From Brachynemurus nebulosus (lineage: Eukaryota > Arthropoda > Insecta > Neuroptera > Myrmeleontidae), in assembly GCA_035578155.1 (NCBI GenBank), contig JAPWDM010000014.1, positions 12,751,501 to 12,815,500 on the forward strand: DNA of 64,000 nucleotides. The letters are read 5' to 3'. Positions 58,720 to 64,000 of this stretch are shown in pieces (the first letter of the stretch is position 1; each line of letters starts with the position of its first letter). The position numbers and the translations under genes were made by a program. A model generated the notes under the pieces. That model saw nothing but the letters and a program-made list of their open reading frames with translations, ran no database searches and was not told the DNA's origin.

Positions 58720-59600
58720 AAATGGGAGAAGTGGGGGGAAAAGTGATGTGGACTCCCTACAAGGTACTAGCTGGATACTAACTGAATACACGTACAAAAT
58801 TTCAGCCCTCTAGGTTTCCTTATGGAGTCTCTAGATGTGTTAGAAAACAAGCAAAAAAATTAAGGAAATATTGGTGTAAAAATCGTGGGGGTAAGGGTTA
58901 AAAGTTGAAACCTCCAAAAAACAGTGTCTGGCTATTAGCTTAACCTGTACACCAAATTTCAGCCCTCTAGGTTTATTTGGGGAGATTTTGACCCGAACGA
59001 AACTGTTAAAAAACAAGAAAAATCATGTTCTTTTGGGTATAAAAATGGTGGGGGTAGGGGTGAAAAGTCGAGACCCCCAAAAGGCACCCCCTTGATACTA
59101 ACTCAATCCGAATACAAAATTTCAGCCCTCTAGGTTTATTCGGGTGACCTGTGCGAGTGGTACAAACTTCGAAAACGTCGAAAATGCATGAAATTGTAGC
59201 TTAAAAATGAGGGGGGTGGGGGTAAAATATTAAAACCTCCAAAAAGCACAACCTAGGTACGAACTTTATCAACACACCAAATTTCAACCCTCTACGTTAA
59301 TTCTGGGGGGCTGGGGGCCTGTTAGATCCAGCGAAAATCGTTTTTCCCCCCTCTACTCCCACCATATCATCCTAGGAAGCTGCATTTTGGATATGTTGTA
59401 GATAATTGACCGAAACATTATTTAAAACCGGTTTGGAAAAGTTTTATTGCTTTTCCGCCCCCCACCACCCCCTTAAAGGTCGGGTCAGAAAAAAAATTTG
59501 CCCAAAATTTTACCCCACTTTGATAGTATGAGGTGCCTCGAAAATGAGCCCCATTTACCAAATTTCATCTCTTAACTTCCATAGGGGGGCCCTACACAAA
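58720..59600. repeat. degenerate tandem repeat of about 160 bp, five to six units
   Basis: The phrase ATTTCAGCCCTCTAGGTTT recurs at 58799, 58957 and 59118, and as ATTTCAACCCTCTACGTTA at 59280. A more decayed ATTTCATCTCTTAACTTCC lies at 59562. Each is preceded by a GGGGGTA..GGTGAAAA..ACCTCCAAAAA block. Spacing is 158-163 bp for the first four. No coding potential. It lies inside the 3.1-kb hAT-ended element. Confidence 0.8.
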
Positions 59601-59614
59601 TTAAAAGGTGGCGG

Positions 59615-59750
<136 letters not shown>

Positions 59751-59949
59751 CAGTTTTTTTCTACATATTCGTGTTCTACGGGTCCGAAAACGGATAGCGC
59801 CCCTACTCTCGCCTCTCGCAGCTCTTATCGTATAGACTGTATAAGTCTAATTTTTCGGAGAAAATTCGACTAAAAAATTATATCGACATATTTCCTATTA
59901 ATCATCGGCTGTTATTAAAAATTAGTTTAAAACAACTAAAAAACAAATA

Positions 59950-60321
59950 AGTTGGAATTCATTTAAAGAGGTAGTAAAACATTTTTTAGGAAAGAAAAAA
60001 AGCCCAGATTATAAAAATACACTGAATAATATGCTCAGCAATTTCCATAAACTTGGTTGCACTAAGAGTGTAAAGTTACGTTTTCTGAAATCTCATATAT
60101 TGACTTCTTTCCTGAAAATCTTGTTGCCGTAAATGAAGAACAAGGTGAGCGCTTCCACCAAGATATAAAGGAAAGCAGATACCAAGGAATGTGGGACGCA
60201 AACATGATGGTAAATTTCTGTTGGATGTTGAAGAAAGATGAACCGGATAGAAAGCATAAGAGAAAAATATTCAACAGGAGTTTTGAAGAAAGTAAAAAAA
60301 GATATTATAAATCCTTTTAAT
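59950..60321 (+). pseudogene. C-terminal exon of a TE-associated arthropod protein family, frameshifted
   Basis: From about 59955 the frame reads WNSFKEVVKHFLGKKKSPDY, then LNNMLSNFHKLGCTKSVKLR and FLKSHI. A 2-base slip in CATATAT near 60095-60099 moves homology to another frame: DFFPENLVAVNEEQGERFHQ, DIKESRYQGMWDANMMVNFC and WMLKKDEPDRKHKRKIFNRS, ending at TAA 60319-60321. I recognise the EQGERFHQDI and YQGxW..MM..xCW pattern as that of a large family of uncharacterised arthropod proteins present in many copies per genome; its function is unknown to me. An AG just before 59955 could be the exon's acceptor. The N-terminal part is not found here. Confidence 0.72.
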
Positions 60322-60629
60322 TGACTTAGTTTCTTGAGCATTTTTTTCAACTAATAGGTACTGTTGGTTTTTTCAGTAAAAATTTAATTTAAATTCATTA
60401 ATTTTTATATTTTCATAATAATTGTTAAAAAACTTTAAAATATGCATGTCATCAATAAAAATAAATCTCGATGTACTAGAAAAAAACAGAGCTGTATTTT
60501 AATTTAGTATACCTAGATATTTAAGAAAAAAAAACATAATTATTGGAAGGGGAAAAAAAGTCAAATTTCGCAGGCCTGTGTTATCTTTCCCACTCTCAAT
60601 TTTCGTCTTGCGACGCCACTGATCAGCAG

Positions 60630-61558
60630 CCTCTTTTAATGAATAGTTGCGACTTTTTTTATTTTAATTAGTGAATAAGGTACATATTTTGTGAACAAAC
60701 ATAAACAAACATTCAAATTCATAAATTGTGACCTTTTTTTAAATTTCTTTTAGGGGCCGGTTTAACAGCTTGAATCAGTTGTAACTTTATTTGACATTAA
60801 AATAAATAACCATCAAAATCAAAACTTTCGAACGGTTTCAGTGTCAAACAACACCATATTCAAGACAAGAATATCCTATAGGACTATAGTCAAAAAATCT
60901 CTAAGAATCGAAAAAATTTACAAAATTCGCATATTTAAAGCAACCAATAGCTTGAAAAATCAATATTAAAAATAAGAAAACCATTAACAAATTATAAAAT
61001 TTATAAATTTTCCTTCTTTTTCTTTTTCCCTTCCTTCCCCTTCCTTTCTTTATTTTAAAGCGCAATTTTACTTTAGTGGAAAGCTATTCTGATAAATTAT
61101 ATGAACATTTCTCGGTAAATAAATAGAAGAACCAAAATCTATGTCAACCTTTTTGTGACCCACCCATAAATATTTAAAAATGTTTAAAAAAAAATAAATA
61201 AATAGAAAAACGAAGAACTTTATTTTATATAACCACTTTTAAATACAATAAAAATAACACTTTTCAAAAAAAAAAAGAAATAACAATATATTAAATACTC
61301 TAATTAATTTTAAATTGATTTTATTTAATTCACTTTATAAAACAATGAACCTTATGAAAATACTATGTAGATGCAATATGAAGTCTAACTTTATTGATAA
61401 ACTAAAATCGAAAAAAATCGAGCTATCGATATCAATAAAGTTAAAGATCCCTAAATAGATAGTGAATTTCATCGCAATTGATTGGTTGGCAACATTTATA
61501 CACAACATACTACTTTCGAACCCTCCATTCCAAATTATCGATACAGACGTGAGAGTGG
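60630..61558. other. AT-rich non-coding stretch
   Basis: A pyrimidine-rich run TTCCTTCTTTTTCTTTTTCC.. lies at 61009-61048. No frame or repeat is recognised. Confidence 0.4.
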
Positions 61559-61560
61559 AG

Positions 61561-61753
61561 CAGCCGGAGTTGTAGCCTCGGGACCTAAGAAATATAGAAA
61601 AAATGATTGAAAATTATTTTTTTTGTTCACCACTTATATTTTTTGGGGAAACTGGCCAGAGTAAAAATGTTAAAGCTTCGTGTTTTTTACTCGTTACATA
61701 TATTTTTAAGGGAACATGTTTTTTAAAACGGCCCTTTTTCTCTCTCCACGTCC
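61561..61753. mobile_element. possible decayed hAT-type MITE
   Basis: Starts CAGCCGGAGTTGTAGCC and ends CCACGTCCCTG. The interior TTTTTTTGTTCACCACTTATAT is a variant of the conserved TTTTGCTCGTCACTTATT motif of the other small hAT MITEs. No matching 8-bp flanks were found, so the call is tentative. Confidence 0.42.
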
Positions 61754-61759
61754 CTGCAC

Positions 61760-62469
<710 letters not shown>

Positions 62470-62737
62470 TAAGTATATATGTAAAAACCGTATTTAATAT
62501 GTTTTTTGTGTGTCCTAAAACATGTAGCTTTTGATATACGAGGTAGAGACAGCCAACGCGCGATTAGTAACTTTGCCTCATAAATCAAAATACGCAGTCT
62601 GGACAGTTACCAACTCTCAATACAGGTAACGCCCCAAGAACACGGGTTTCGAAGAACACAGATACCTCCTCCTGAATTACACGGTTTCAAACAACAAAAT
62701 TTTTAAGTAATTCTTTTGAAAAAAACTAAAATACGTA

Positions 62738-63767
62738 CCGTAAACACGAGTTATTTGAGCCCAGATTTGCAAATCATCTGATAATTTCAAAAATTGAGGG
62801 TAACTGTTATATTTATTTGGAATAGGGAATTCAGTATATTAATCTTTATATGGCTACGGTTAGTTTATTATATATTATGGATCTTTTTCTTATGGCGCAA
62901 ACATTTTATAACTTTTTAGATTTTGGCTCAAGTTAACCTCAAGATCGGGTTACTTGAGCCCAAACCGAATTTTCCAGGTGATTTTCATTTGAAAACAGTT
63001 TGAGACCATGTAGGATGTTGGTTACTAATTAAAACATTGTACAAACATATAAGGAACTTTAGTTATTCAATAATCTTATCGCAGCATCCTGCATAACGTA
63101 GCGAATTTCCGTTTACAAAAATTAGTTTTTCTCGGAAACTAGTTGACATAGAATAATAGTTTAGACCTTTTTGTGTGATTTTTTCTCCTCGTTTCAATAG
63201 TGTAAAAATTTTTGAATAAGGAGAAATTTTGGAAAAAAATTAATTTTTTCACGAAAATTTCCAAAAATAACATGTTTTAGGCATCGGACGTGCCTGGTTA
63301 ACGAACTTGTCCAACGGTTTGGGACTTTTGAGAATTTCTGCTATAGTATTGCACCATTTTATACCAAAGTTATAATGGGCTCAAGTTAACTGGTTTATCA
63401 AAACTTTAAGAAATTATGGAAATAGCTGGCATATGAACATGTCTAAATTTGCTTTAGTAACGAACCAAATATGAAAATTATACACTTACTTTACTTTGTG
63501 AGCTATCGAAATATTTTTTTACAGTTGAAAGTTAGCAACATAACAAAACAGCAACTTCAAATAGAGGTAAACATCACTCGCCTGACACCTAGTGTCAATT
63601 TTCAGAACTACCTAAACATAAATACAGTGAATCTAGTGTTGTTACCTATCAGATAAACCTGTAACTTACTTTTACTACTGGCTAATATAAGCACCAAACA
63701 GAAAATAATACTTTATCCATTTTGGGCTCAAGTTACACCCCAGGGCTCAAGTAACCCGCATTTACGG
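62738..63767. mobile_element. TA-target element with CCGTAAA ends, copy 1, with nested repeat
   Basis: Left end CCGTAAACACGAGTTATTTG and right end (complement) CCGTAAATGCGGGTTACTTG are inverted, both continuing to AGCCC. The left flank is TA. The right reads CATA, so one duplication base may have mutated. Internal GGTTACTTGAGCCCA (62954) and GGGCTCAAGTTA repeats (63371, 63722) copy the end motif. About 260 bp at 63080-63345 is the inverted counterpart of the dispersed repeat at 47580-47862. No transposase; the frame at 63471-63656 lacks motifs. A shorter inverted copy is at 25898-26406. Confidence 0.78.
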
Positions 63768-64000
63768 CATATTATTTGATACAAAGTTACACTGGTCCCT
63801 CAATGTACGTGAATATATCCATCCGTATATAAAATCGTGTAAACTAAATATGTCATTACAAAAAAGAAAAAAAAAAGTACTAGAAATAATTGTGAAAATA
63901 TTGTTATTTTCAATATCGATAATTTTCGATAACGAAAAGTAAGTTTTGATAGTCCCAATATGTTTGGAATGCCCAAACATATTGATTCACTTCAGCCTTC
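63768..64000. other. AT-rich non-coding end of window
   Basis: ATCGATAATTTTCGATAA at 63915 also occurs in the loop of the fold-back at 36345, probably a shared short palindromic motif. No gene recognised; the minus-strand frame at 63762-63980 has no motif. Confidence 0.35.

Overview
The window looks like non-coding nuclear DNA from an animal, most likely an arthropod and plausibly an insect. It is strongly AT-rich, has no operon-like gene packing, and carries long (TA)n tracts. It holds remnants of typical arthropod transposons: hAT, mariner, Helitron-like, jockey/I-like non-LTR elements, and tRNA-derived short elements. I could not identify the species. No complete protein-coding gene is recognisable. 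Nearly every open frame of 60-110 codons is chance in AT-rich DNA or a read-through of a simple repeat.

Layout. 1-8 kb: a dispersed repeat, a TIR element rich in ACTG palindromes (3.2-3.8 kb), and the 3' end of a minus-strand non-LTR retrotransposon (3.98-5.83 kb) whose 3' UTR was split by a TA-target DNA transposon (4.10-5.01 kb). Next come a dispersed repeat carrying its own MITE and a tRNA-like sequence (6.9 kb). 9-10 kb: two short hAT-type MITEs. 12.5-13.9 kb: a plus-strand non-LTR 3' end interrupted by a TA-target element. 15.9-19.1 kb: a TAA-target MITE, a hAT element with a perfect 8-bp duplication, and the broken 5' half of a mariner. 20-30 kb: further TIR elements, a second copy of the 5.8-kb repeat, a (TA)n tract and another hAT MITE. 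31.4-32.7 kb: a hAT element with a Helitron-like insertion. 35.6-37.1 kb: a 1.5-kb fold-back element with roughly 700-bp arms. 38.7-45.4 kb: hAT MITEs, a TTAA-ended element, an isolated long hairpin, an element built from a mirrored array of 103-bp repeats, and the only plausible host coding segment (a signal-peptide-like first exon at 43.46 kb). 46.3-49 kb: Helitron-like copies tangled with an inverted repeat, and a tRNA-Thr-like sequence. 51.9-54.6 kb: a hAT-like element containing a fold-back. 55.2-55.8 kb: a pogo-like TIR element. 57.5-60.6 kb: a 3.1-kb hAT-ended element carrying the broken end of a conserved arthropod reading frame and a 160-bp tandem array. 62.7-63.8 kb: another CCGTAAA-ended element.

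The region reads as an intergenic or large-intron accumulation zone where elements inserted repeatedly into one another. Several insertions can be ordered: DNA elements sit inside both non-LTR copies, a Helitron-like copy inside a hAT, and a fold-back inside another hAT. The main points of interest are structural: the mirrored 103-bp array with heat-shock-element-like cores, the very long fold-back, the reading frame restored when one TA copy and the insert are removed, and the association of the EQGERFHQDI-type frame with hAT-like ends. Calls rest on reading terminal repeats, target-site duplications and translated motifs by eye. No alignment or database search was run.
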